DNA of 64,000 nt from Hyaloraphidium curvatum. Taxonomy: Eukaryota; Monoblepharomycota; Hyaloraphidiomycetes; Hyaloraphidiales; Hyaloraphidiaceae. The notes under the pieces were generated by a model that did no database searches, had not been told where the DNA came from, and saw nothing but the letters and a program-made list of their open reading frames with translations. A program made the translations under genes and the position numbers. Shown in pieces: positions 55,716 through 64,000 of this stretch (positions within the stretch are counted from its first letter, which is position 1; each line of letters starts with the position of its first letter). The DNA lies in the NCBI GenBank assembly GCA_025558095.1, contig JAIVFI010000001.1, forward strand, positions 572,501 to 636,500, read 5' to 3'.

Positions 55716-56316
55716 TCAGAAATCCATCAGGTCGTCAACGTCGCCATCAATGTCCGAATCATCTCCGTCTACGCCCCCGCCCGACGCCTTTGGCGCCGCG
55801 GAAGATGATGGCACGCCAGGTTTCTCGGCCGGATGGTCCCCCGCCTGCCCTGGCGGATCCCTCGGTGTCCGAAATGAGCGGTCCATGGCACGGAGCTGGA
55901 TCTTCTCGGCGGCCGAGACCATCAGCTCCCATTCGCGCGCCTTCGCAAGGTGCTTGACGAGCAAGGCGTGCTTCCGCTCGATCGACTTCTCCAGTTCCTC
56001 GATCTCCTGCTCAGCGAGCTCGCTCAAGGTGCCAGAGGAACGGCGTCGACAACCCCACCTGCTTCAGCGAGATTTCCGGATGTGCCTTGAGCGAATCCAG
56101 CTTGTACGTCGTCAAAAGTGCCCTCAAACGGTATCCGCTCTGGCGGAACGTCGCCAGCTGGGCCGTGAAGTCGGCGCGCTCCTGGTCGGTGAACTTCCTC
56201 GCCGGCGCCGCGTCCGCGGCCCCATCGCCGGGTTCGGGCACGCCCGCCGCGCTGCTGATCCGGACCAGCGCGGCAAGAGACGTCGAGAGCGCGTCCAGCA
56301 GCGCCTCCAGGTCCAT
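55716..56316 (-). CDS. MED28-like Mediator subunit candidate
   Basis: 182 aa from exons 56316-56059 and 56006-55716 (52-nt intron). The protein is helical: LEALLDALSTSLAALVRISS, DFTAQLATFRQSGYRLRALL, then across the intron SLKQ-EIEELEKSIERKH followed by ALLVKHLAKAREWELMVSAA. The last segment matches the pattern of MED28 (E-I-x-x-L-x-x-x-I-x-x-K-x-x-L-x-x-K-H-L-x-K-x-x-x-W). The C-terminus is acidic (DGDDSDIDGDVDDLMDF). Mediator links transcription factors to RNA polymerase II. The match rests on one coiled-coil segment, so another coiled-coil protein remains possible. It diverges from the DUF2306 gene across 115 bp. Confidence 0.55.
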
Positions 56317-56431
56317 TTTCGACGCGTCCAGGAGTAGCGGTTCGGGTCGCTGATACTGTACTGAGAGGTCAATTCGACGCACAACGCAATCGCGTCCAGC
56401 TCCCGGCGCTTTCCGTCTTCGTGGCGCCGCG

Positions 56432-57457
56432 ATGCCGGGAGTCTTGTCGACGCTCGGTGCGGGCGTGGCCCTGCTGGCGGGCTCCGCTATCTACGTCTCC
56501 GTGGTCGGAATCCACCTTGTCGAGGACAACCTGGGAACCTTCGTTCGGAAGAACAGAACAACGGGGCTGAAGGAAGTGACCGAGAACTACAGCCAACAGC
56601 TCTCCCGTGTGCTCGGCTCGGACCCTGCGCAGACGCTCACGTACACGGATGCGCTCTTCAAGAGCTACCTCCGCGCCTGGACCCCGTTCGTCTCGCACAA
56701 CGTTCTGGCGGTCCCGTGGCTCCTCTTTCCCTTGCAGTTTGTCGGGCCCCTCCGCCGCGCGTACCCTGGCTTTCACCGCCTCGTGGGCAACCTGCTGGTG
56801 TACACGATCGTGCCCTGCGCCGTGACGGGTGCCTGGCTCGGGATCCACAGCACGCACGGGCTGTTGGCGGCGGCGCCGGGGTGCGCCATCGCGGCAGGCT
56901 CCCTGTTCTATAGCATTTCGGGGTACCTGGCCATCCGGCGGCGGGACGTCGCGACGCACCAGCTGCGCATGACTCAACTCGCGATCTTCCTCATGAGCAT
57001 CCCGCTGTCGAGGCTAAGCGTCGTCGCGACGTGGCCTCTGTCGGGCAAGCTGCCCGAGAACGAGGAAGCGCCCGTGTGGAGGCTCATGGACCAAAACGTG
57101 CCCACGGGCTTGTGGGTCGGTCTCGGCGCGGGGCATTTCATGGCCGATTGGTACGGCCGGACATGGGACGCCGGGAAGGCGGAGTCGGCGGGCGTGCCGC
57201 AAGCGGCGGCGACGGTGGCCGAGGCGAAAGGGGCCGTGGTACCTGCCGCGGACGAACCTCCCGAACTGGCTTCGCGGAGCTCTGCAAAGGCGGAGGCTGG
57301 CGTCGTCGAGCGGAGCGACGCCTCGGCACCTGCAGACCCGGCAGTGGAGGCCGTGAAGCCGGCATCGGACGCACCAGCACTGGAACCGAAGAACGGGGAC
57401 GCTGATCGCGCTCCGCCGAACTCGGCCGCCGCGATCGCAGAACCGAAACCGGTATAG
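56432..57457 (+). CDS. DUF2306-type membrane protein
   Basis: 341 aa, intronless. At least four hydrophobic helices are visible: LSTLGAGVALLAGSAIYVSV, NVLAVPWLLFPLQFVGPL, LVGNLLVYTIVPCAVTGAWL and GCAIAAGSLFYSISGYLAI, plus MTQLAIFLMSIPL. The sequence YPGFHRLVGN and the later RDVATHQLRMTQL fit DUF2306 membrane proteins, whose paired histidines suggest metal or haem binding. The C-terminal 100 residues are Ala/Glu/Pro-rich and probably disordered. Function unknown. Confidence 0.75.
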   Translation: MPGVLSTLGAGVALLAGSAIYVSVVGIHLVEDNLGTFVRKNRTTGLKEVTENYSQQLSRVLGSDPAQTLTYTDALFKSYLRAWTPFVSHNVLAVPWLLFPLQFVGPLRRAYPGFHRLVGNLLVYTIVPCAVTGAWLGIHSTHGLLAAAPGCAIAAGSLFYSISGYLAIRRRDVATHQLRMTQLAIFLMSIPLSRLSVVATWPLSGKLPENEEAPVWRLMDQNVPTGLWVGLGAGHFMADWYGRTWDAGKAESAGVPQAAATVAEAKGAVVPAADEPPELASRSSAKAEAGVVERSDASAPADPAVEAVKPASDAPALEPKNGDADRAPPNSAAAIAEPKPV

Positions 57458-57608
57458 CCGCCCCAATATACAGCGCTCTCATCTATCCTCTTCCTTCCTT
57501 GCCTCGTTGCCTCGCTGCTCTCGCGCCTCTTGGTACATGGTTCTTTCTACAGTCTTCCCGCTCTTCCAACCCCGAGCTCACTGAGCTTGACCTCTCTCGC
57601 CGTCTCTC

Positions 57609-59651
57609 TCATTCAGGTCGGTACCGATCCAAGGGAAACGGAAAGCCCTTCGGCACTTGGCCTTCGATGAGGCGTTTGTTCGGGAGGGACTCCCAGAACT
57701 GGACCTCATGGGGGGAAAGGAGCGCCCGGAACATCATGCAAACCTCGACCGTCTCCAAGCGCGCCAGCCGATCCCGCATCATGTCGTGGACGTGCTCGGC
57801 GGGCGGGGGCTTGGTGTCGCCCACAGGGAAGAGCTTCAGATGCTTCAGACGTCTCGGCAGGAGGCAGTCATACGCCAGGTGGTTTTGGAGGTCGAGGTAG
57901 TTTTCGATGCCGAATCCCAGTGTTTCTAGGTTGGGGAGAGAAGCTAGGGTGGCCGGCTTGGAGGGGTCGCGGGCGCACATGAAGGCCCACTCTTCATGTA
58001 TGATCTGAACGCGGATGGGGTGCGGTCCGTTAGCGAGGAATGGGTAGCCCGGCAGCGCAGAACTGACCAGGGAAGTCAGCTTCGCGGGGATCTGGCTCGC
58101 AAAGGCGAAGATCACGTTCGGCCTCGTGACGGTCAGAGCCACCGACGTGAGCGCCTCGGAGCGCCTTGCCAGCTTGACCAGCTGATCCGGGATCGCCTGA
58201 GAGCGAATCTCGAGACCGAGGTGCGACACATTGGGCGGAAAGTTCAAGACCAGATGCATGATCTCGTAAGGAATATCGGTACGCCCGTTCGTCGGCCGCA
58301 TGGCAAACTCCCGGAGGTTGGGAAGGGAGGACACCAAAGCAAATGCAAACGGAAGGAGCCACATGGCCTCGATGTCGGTTCCAACCCTGATCAGGACCGA
58401 AACGATCTTCTCGCGCATAACGTCGTCGCCGAAGCACTTGCGCGCACTGCCCAGCATTAGCGCGAAGGATTGCAGCTTTTTGAACGTATCATACTCGCCG
58501 CCCGCGCATGTCGAGGCTGCCGGAGAAGCGTTGGCTGACGACGAGGAGCCCTGCGATGCGCCAGTCCCAGTTGACACAGGAATACTCAACTAAAGTCCTT
58601 GTTTTGCCGATGGGAACCAGAAAACGCATAAGGCTGGCCACGACCTCCGGCGGGAGGCGCGGCACCGGCGTTGCAGGCTCGCCGTCGAGGACCCCGGCGG
58701 GATCGTCGACAATCCACGCGCGAACGACGTTCGCATTGCCACAGCACGGCAACGGGATGCTTGGCGATCCCGCGGATGCACGCCACGCCGTTTCGTCCGG
58801 TCGGTCAAAGGCGCGGCGCAGGTCGAAGCTCTGAACCATGGCATCAATCGCGGGTTTGAAATGTTGCACCGCATCGTGGTACGAAATCTTTACGATCACC
58901 ATCGCGCTTCCGGGTGCAAGCTGGTTGATGTCCGCGTCACTGATATCCCTGAAGCTGATGGGCACGGGCGTAGGTCCGTCCATCGCATTGAGCAGCGCAT
59001 TCACCATAGCGGCCTTCGTGGTTTTGGGAGCATAGCCTTCCACGGAGACTTTGATGGCCAGAACTGAGGCTTCCTCGCGGAGATCAGGGCTGCACTGGAT
59101 GAACGAGCCGCATTCTCGAGCAGCGGCACTAACTAGAAGCGCCTCCTCCCAGGTGTCGACGATAATATGGAAGCTCCGGTGTTTCACCGTCGCTTTGTTG
59201 TAGAGGGCATCTGCACGGGAATCGATGCCCGAGAGCAGAGCGCCGAAGTTCTCCTTGGCCGCCGTCTGACCCATCTTCCACCTCTCTGTCGCGATGCGAC
59301 CCGTCGGATCAAGATTGTGCAAGGCAGAGTCGAATGTCCCCTTGCGCGGTTCCAAAAGGCGATTGCCATTGAGCACGATCCCGGCTGGCACGGCTGGCTG
59401 TGCCCCGTGATCCACGGTCGCCGCCGTCAGGGGCTCTCTTGGCCGTTCTGAACGAAAAGAGGGTTGTTCAATTCGATGCATTCAATTTGCTGATGCGAGG
59501 ATGACCTACGGGTCGCGGGGTTGCCGTTTCCGTAGCCTTGTCGCTTTTCACCGTCCGCCTGCTCATCGGCTGAACCGCGGCGCCAGGAATTGAAGCGCGC
59601 CGACGCCAGCTCGTAAAGACCACGAGCGGCGTCGGCGACGGTTGACCACAT
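57609..59651 (-). CDS. F-box protein with N-terminal extension, internal splice uncertain
   Basis: Exon 1 is 59651-59454 (start context ccaccATGT), and exon 2 starts at 59397 after a 56-nt intron. Exon 2 carries a novel region (FHIIVDTWEEALLVSAAARE, VLAIKVSVEGY, AMVIVKISYHDAVQHFKPA) and an F-box-like segment (LPPEVVASLMRFL, VEYSCVNWDWRIAGLL). The next frame, ending at 57609, continues YDTFKKLQSFALMLGSARKC with leucine-rich pieces (LPNLREFAM, LPNLETLGFG, RLKHLKLFPV). It lacks its own ATG, so it must be joined to exon 2 by an intron between about 58500 and 58590. Several donor/acceptor pairs are possible (for example after EYS, or after TRTL), and a frameshift is not excluded. Likely an SCF adaptor. 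Confidence 0.65.
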
Positions 59652-60466
59652 GGGTGGGATTCTCTTCGCGTCTCGCGGCAGTGCAGCACGCCGTGAAGGG
59701 GGACAACGAGGGGGACGGGGCTGGGAAGCCGCTTCGCCATTCTGTCCGGCGCAGAGCAAAAAATTGCATGTGCTCGGAAGGCACTTAATCGTTTGAGTAG
59801 CATGGAACGGAGTGCGAAGGCGTGGTGCAGTGGTCCACGGCCGCTGGGTTGGGTTTGCGGCAAATCCGCAATCTCGCACCTCGGCTTGCCGTACCAAATA
59901 CCAGGACATCGTAGCTCGTCCCAGGGACCCTCACCATGCCGGTGCTCTTCAGGTCAAATGGCCTTTTGCTTTACCGTAGGCGCGTTGGCGGATCGCGGCG
60001 ACCTTTTCGAACAATGTACCACACGACACCAACAGAAAGCGAACCCAGCTACTTTCCGCTCTATTCAGGCCTCATTAGAGGAGGCAGGCCCCTCCCCGAC
60101 CAGGCTTCGCGCGCAGTTTGACCGCGCCGGTCCATACCTAACACAGACGTCCGAGGGCTTAGAACCGACTTAAAGAAGACACGGAGAGCCGCGGCCATTA
60201 TTTCTGCAGTCAATTTGCTCATACAGTGGCGCCAACGCGAGGTCCCGCGCCGGCGTCGTCGCGGCCCGCCATGGGGGATCAGCGCGCCAGACACGTCATG
60301 CTCGCCCCGTCCCGCCCCACCAAACGGGTCGCCTATATACATGAACAGCAATTGAGGCGCAAATGGCGAGCCTTCGTCCCCCGGCCCGCGCATGATTCGG
60401 CGACGCCTTCGCGTCAACAACCGGCAAGGGCTTGACGGACCGCCTCCGCTGTCTCCCAAACACAAC
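59652..60466. other. Divergent intergenic region, no gene supported
   Basis: 815 bp between the F-box gene start and the amidase start. Open frames on either strand show no recognised motif. An in-frame upstream ATG at 60392 could extend the amidase by 25 residues. Confidence 0.45.
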
Positions 60467-61948
60467 ATGTCCGACGAAATCGCGCGCCTCGGCGCCGTCG
60501 AGCTCGGCCGCCGCATTGCCGCCAAACAAGTCACCTCGGTGCAGGCCACCCGCGGGCTGCTGGACCGCATCGCCCTGCTCGACCCCCACATCCGTGCCTT
60601 CGCGGTGGTCGACGCCGATTCGGCGCTGCGCCGCGCCGCGGAGATGGACGCCGAGATCGCCGCCGGGAAATCCCGCGGGCCGCTGCACGGCGTGCCGATC
60701 GCGGTGAAGGACCTGTGCGACGCGGCGGGGTTGCCGACCGTGGCCGGCATGCCGCTTCGGCGTTCGTTGCCGCCGGCCGAAAAGGACTCGACCGTCGTCG
60801 CCCGCCTCAAAGGTACCCGATCTGCTTGATCGACACCTTGAGCCATGCTGACCATTGTTCTTTCGACAGATGCCGGCTGCGTGCTCCTCGGCAAGCTCCA
60901 GATGACCGAAGGCGCCTGCGCCGCGCACCACCGCCTCATCCCCAAGCCCGTCAACCCCTTCGACCCCACCCTCTGGACCGGCGCCTCCTCCAGCGGCTCC
61001 GGCGCCGGCACCGCCACCCTGCTGTGCTTCGCCTCCCTCGGCTCCGACACGGGCGGGTCGATCCGCTTCCCCTCGGCCGCGTGCGGGCTAACGGGGCTCA
61101 AGCCGACCTGGGGACGGGTCTCGAGGGCGGGCGTGTTCCCTTTGGCGCCGAGCCTGGACCACGTGGGGCCTATGTGCAGGAGCGCGGAGGACGCGGCGGC
61201 GGTGATGGCGGTCATTGCCGGGGAGGACGCGGACGACCCGACGGCGGAGAGGGTGCCGGTGCCGGATTACCTGGCCGAGATAGGCAAGGGCGTTGGCGGG
61301 ATGACGGTGGGGATTTGCCGCGGGCTGCTTCAGGGATGCGACGCGGACGTGCGGCGCGCAATCGAGGGCGCCGAGAAGGCGTTCAGGGAGCTCGGTGCGC
61401 GCGTGATTGACCTTGAGCTTCCCGACTTTCTCGGGCCGGCGCTGGACCACCGCCTCATGGTCTCCGCGGAGTGCGCCGCCGTGCACGCGGACGTGTACCC
61501 GCAGAGGAAGGCCGAGTACGGCCCGCTCGCCAAGTCGATCCAGGGCGCCGAGGGCAGGTCGGCAGCGGAGATGGCGGCGGTCAACGTGCGGCGGGCCGAC
61601 TTTACGGGGCTCATGGACCGCGCGCTGGCGACGGTCGACGTCGCTTTGATGCCCGTGCTCAACGACGCGACGGTGCCGCTCGCGGTGCTGCGTGGAAACT
61701 ACGATCCCGACGGGGCGGGCATGATGCTGCGCACGGCGCCGATCGACGTGGCGGGCGTGCCGAGCCTGACGGTCCCCGGCGGGTTCACGGCCAGCGGGGC
61801 GCCGGTGGGGTTCCAGATCGTCGCACGGAAGTGGGGCGAGGCCGAGGTGCTGCGGGCGGGGCACGCGTACCAGACGCGGACGGCATGGCACACAAGGAGG
61901 CCGGACTTGAAGTGGGTGCAAGATGCTGGGGTATCGGGGAAGCTGTGA
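60467..61948 (+). CDS. Amidase-signature family enzyme (GatA-like)
   Basis: 474 aa from exons 60467-60812 and 60870-61948 (57-nt intron). The Ser-cisSer-Lys triad is visible: Lys in GVPIAVKDLCDAAGLPT, cis-Ser in SSSGSGAGTATLL and the nucleophile in GSDTGGSIRFPSAACG. Also typical are GLKPTWGRVSRAG and LDHVGPMCRSAEDAA. It hydrolyses an amide bond. The sequence resembles GatA of the Glu-tRNA amidotransferase, but general amidases share these motifs; with no GatB/GatC partner here I call it a generic amidase. The C-terminus GVSGKL weakly resembles a peroxisomal signal. Confidence 0.92.
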
Positions 61949-62132
61949 GGTGCTCGACGGGGTTGGTGGACTTCTTAGCGTGAGCTTTGGAGGAAGTTGG
62001 GGGTTGTACGCAACTTTCGGCGGGGCAAAGTGTTTGGGAGTCGACGACGGTAGATAGATATTGAGGTACTCAGATGTTCAACAAGCAGTCTTCAGCAGTC
62101 TAACCGTGCCAGCGAAAGCCCCCCCAACCCGC

Positions 62133-63389
62133 TCAATGCCCCTCGGCGACCAGCATCTGGTACCTCCGCCTCGCGTACCCGTGCAGTGCGATCTCGTCCG
62201 CCAGCGCCTCCCTCACCGCCTTCCCCCTCGCCGGATCCAAACTCCCCTCCGGCGGCTCGGCCGGCACCACCGGGACCGGCGCCCACGGCACGTACTTTCC
62301 CCACGCGGCCGCGAACCCGGGGTCTCGCGGGTCCAGCGCGACGCAGTGGCCGAGGTTTAACGCGGCGCGGCAGATGTCCGGCCTGCCCGGCTGCCGCTTC
62401 GATGCCGGCGGGATCCAGGGGTGCGCCTCCGCGACGCCCGTCATCGTGCGGCCCAGGGTGCGGGGCAGGCGGAACCGCGCGGCCAGCCTGCGCTGCGCGG
62501 CTCGGAGGGTCGGAAGACCCCGGGCGTGCGGGTGCGGGGCGGGGGCATCTGGCAGCGCGGGGAGGAGGGATTCCGCGAGGCGGAGGAGGTCGGAGGGCGG
62601 GAGGCGCTCGTCGAGGAGGGCGCGGAGGTGCGGGAGGGAGAGGTTGCGCAGCGGGACGGGGGCGCCGCCGGGGACGACGAAGGGGGTGTGGCGGCGGTAC
62701 GAGGCAAGGAAGGCGTGCACGGGGTCGTGCAGGAAGACGATACAGGAGAAGTTGGAGGGGTGCTTCTGCGGGTCCAGGTGCTTGGCCCGCAGGACGGCCG
62801 AGAGGTCGTGCCACGACAGGTGGCCCGCCGCCAGCGCCAGGCGCCGCTGCTCGGCGTGGCTCAGCTCGTCGGCGGAGCAGAATCCCGGGACGGTGTAGTG
62901 CTTGCCGACACTAAGGGCATCCCTTTCAATAGAGCGTTCCAGTGCCGAGTAAGGACCCGGCGCCATCCTGTCCGCGCCGCACGGGTTCCCCCCGACGGCG
63001 TCTGCCAGCCGTTTTGCCCAACCAACGGGAGGGAGCGAGGGAATAAACGACAGCTCGTCCCCGCCACGGTGCGAGGCGGCGTAGGCGTGCAGGGCCGCCA
63101 CGACGGCGTCGCCGGCAGGATCGCCGGCCGGCGGGCAAAGGAAAAAGACCGGGTGGGCGGCCGACGGCGGCGGCACGTTGGACGGCGGCGAGCTCTTTGC
63201 CAGCCCGCGCTCCAGCTGGCCGAGGCACCGCCTGTCCGTCCGTTTCCCGCGCAGCCCGCGGGCGTTCAGGGCGTGCGGCGGCGTCCCGCTGCCCGGCGGC
63301 GGCGGCGCCGGTGACGTCAGCACGAGCACCAGCGAGATCAGCAGCGCGGTGATGACGCCCGCCGCGAGGGCCGGCGGCCGCGACCGCAT
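62133..63389 (-). CDS. Type II membrane protein, sulfotransferase-like
   Basis: 418 aa, intronless. ATG 63389 is the only start just before the N-terminal anchor (LAAGVITALLISLVLVLTSP), giving a Golgi-type topology: short basic cytosolic tail, one membrane helix and a Pro-rich stem. The luminal domain has HPVFFLCPPAGDPAGDAVVA, where carbohydrate sulfotransferases have the 5'-phosphosulfate loop, and CIVFLHDPVHAFLASYRRH, which corresponds to the 3'-phosphate-binding R-[D/E]-P-x-x-[R]-x-x-S-x-Y segment (here HDPVHAFLASY). The first loop lacks the usual K-x-G-x-T residues, so activity is uncertain. Open sequence upstream of the ATG in this frame is not counted as coding. Confidence 0.68.
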   Translation of the reverse strand: MRSRPPALAAGVITALLISLVLVLTSPAPPPPGSGTPPHALNARGLRGKRTDRRCLGQLERGLAKSSPPSNVPPPSAAHPVFFLCPPAGDPAGDAVVAALHAYAASHRGGDELSFIPSLPPVGWAKRLADAVGGNPCGADRMAPGPYSALERSIERDALSVGKHYTVPGFCSADELSHAEQRRLALAAGHLSWHDLSAVLRAKHLDPQKHPSNFSCIVFLHDPVHAFLASYRRHTPFVVPGGAPVPLRNLSLPHLRALLDERLPPSDLLRLAESLLPALPDAPAPHPHARGLPTLRAAQRRLAARFRLPRTLGRTMTGVAEAHPWIPPASKRQPGRPDICRAALNLGHCVALDPRDPGFAAAWGKYVPWAPVPVVPAEPPEGSLDPARGKAVREALADEIALHGYARRRYQMLVAEGH

Positions 63390-63597
63390 CCGGCGGGCGC
63401 GGCGGGCAAACACGGCGGCGACTGAGTCGCGCGTGATGAGGCGGCGGTGGACGCCATCCAAACAACCGCCCAAACACGGCGACGCCGGGTGACGGATGCG
63501 GGCGGCGGCGGCGGCTGCACGCGTCTGCACGCGTTTCAATGCCGGAACATCAAAGGAGGCCGGCCTGCGGGCCCTGTCGGGGTCGCCCGCGGCCGCG

Positions 63598-64000
63598 ATG
63601 CGACGTCTCTCGACGGCCACATCGGCCCCCTCCGGCGCCGCCCCGCACACGCCCGTGCTCGTCGTCGGCGGCGGCCCCGTCGGCTTCACGCTTTTCCTGC
63701 TGCTCGCACGCCTCGGCGTGCCGCCGCTGCTCGTCGAGCGCGGCACCGCCCCCACGCGCCACCCGCAGGCGCACTTCATAAACTGCCGCACGATGGAGAT
63801 CTTCAGGCTGCTCGGGCCGGACCCGGGAACCTCGCTGGAACGCCACATCCTCGCAGAGCAGCCGCCGCTGGATCAGTGGCGCACCTTCACCTACTGCACC
63901 GGCATGCTGCGTGGGACGGTGATCGGGCGGATTGACCACTTCGACCCCGCCAACGGGCAGCTGCCGCCACCGGACGCGTCACCTTCCGAGGTGGCACACT
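63598..64000 (+). CDS. FAD-dependent monooxygenase, 5' part (cut by window edge)
   Basis: The open frame from ATG 63598 runs off the window with 134 codons visible. The dinucleotide-binding motif PVLVVGGGPVGFTLFLLLAR followed by GVPPLLVERG is that of class A flavoprotein hydroxylases. HPQAHFINCRTMEIFRLLG is the following conserved stretch of the phenol/salicylate hydroxylase group. Such enzymes hydroxylate aromatic compounds with NAD(P)H and O2. The first 17 residues (RRLSTATSAPSGAA) are compatible with a mitochondrial presequence. It diverges from the sulfotransferase-like gene across 208 bp. Confidence 0.88.
   Translation, partial: MRRLSTATSAPSGAAPHTPVLVVGGGPVGFTLFLLLARLGVPPLLVERGTAPTRHPQAHFINCRTMEIFRLLGPDPGTSLERHILAEQPPLDQWRTFTYCTGMLRGTVIGRIDHFDPANGQLPPPDASPSEVAH

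Noticed and set aside
60061-61215. Minus-strand 384-codon frame over the amidase
   Set aside because: The plus strand carries all amidase-signature residues across a clean intron; the antisense frame has none.

Overview
The window reads as nuclear DNA of a GC-rich, compact fungal genome. The fungal indicators are a Zn2Cys6 regulator with the fungal ACKKC spacing, an ATP23 protease, an SVP26/TEX261 cargo receptor, an MPE1 polyadenylation factor, a cytochrome b5-acyl-CoA dehydrogenase fusion and a CRY-DASH photolyase. Genes are split by many short introns, mostly 50-62 nt, with GT donors dominated by GTGGGT and GTGCGT, and AG acceptors. Retention of a p31comet homologue, which I believe is missing from most yeasts and moulds, hints at an early-diverging lineage such as a chytrid or monoblepharid; that placement is inference. 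Coding models were built by joining reading frames at GT-AG sites where phase and family similarity agree. About 34 genes are called. The first and last are cut by the window edges. No rRNA, tRNA, CRISPR or intact mobile element was recognised.

Layout. 1-6.0 kb: a zinc alcohol dehydrogenase (cut by the left edge) with an 18-nt micro-exon, diverging from a CoA-binding/O-acetylhomoserine sulfhydrylase fusion; a six-exon small membrane protein; a protein kinase. 6.5-9.9 kb: a ten-exon polytopic class 3 lipase. 10.5-13.0 kb: a zinc-cluster regulator and ATP23. 13.1-16.3 kb: p31comet homologue and CRY-DASH. 16.5-19.7 kb: an F-box protein and two unrecognised membrane proteins. 19.9-24.2 kb: an orphan C-terminal NAD kinase piece, a raffinose-synthase-type GH36 and a lysine methyltransferase. 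24.5-26.9 kb: a large low-complexity nuclear-type protein.

28.3-34.4 kb is the most coherent functional block: a SnoaL-like enzyme, a delta3-delta2-enoyl-CoA isomerase ending AKI, a b5-acyl-CoA dehydrogenase ending LKL and an alpha/beta-hydrolase-fold protein ending SKL. Together they look like a peroxisomal fatty-acid degradation cluster, with a decayed copy of the isomerase 3' end beside it. 34.7-40.3 kb: a secreted haem peroxidase, a GPI-type GDSL esterase and a myristoylated PP2C. 41.1-48.1 kb: mitochondrial Hsp70, a membrane-anchored hydrolase and MPE1. 48.4-57.5 kb: a cysteine-repeat protein, a mitochondrial carrier, SVP26, a zinc-ribbon methyltransferase, a GST, a MED28-like subunit and a DUF2306 protein. 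57.6-64 kb: a second F-box protein, an amidase, a sulfotransferase-like Golgi protein and the start of an FAD monooxygenase.

Limits: exon joins come from sequence inspection only; start codons and weak splice sites are uncertain where stated; no database search was run.
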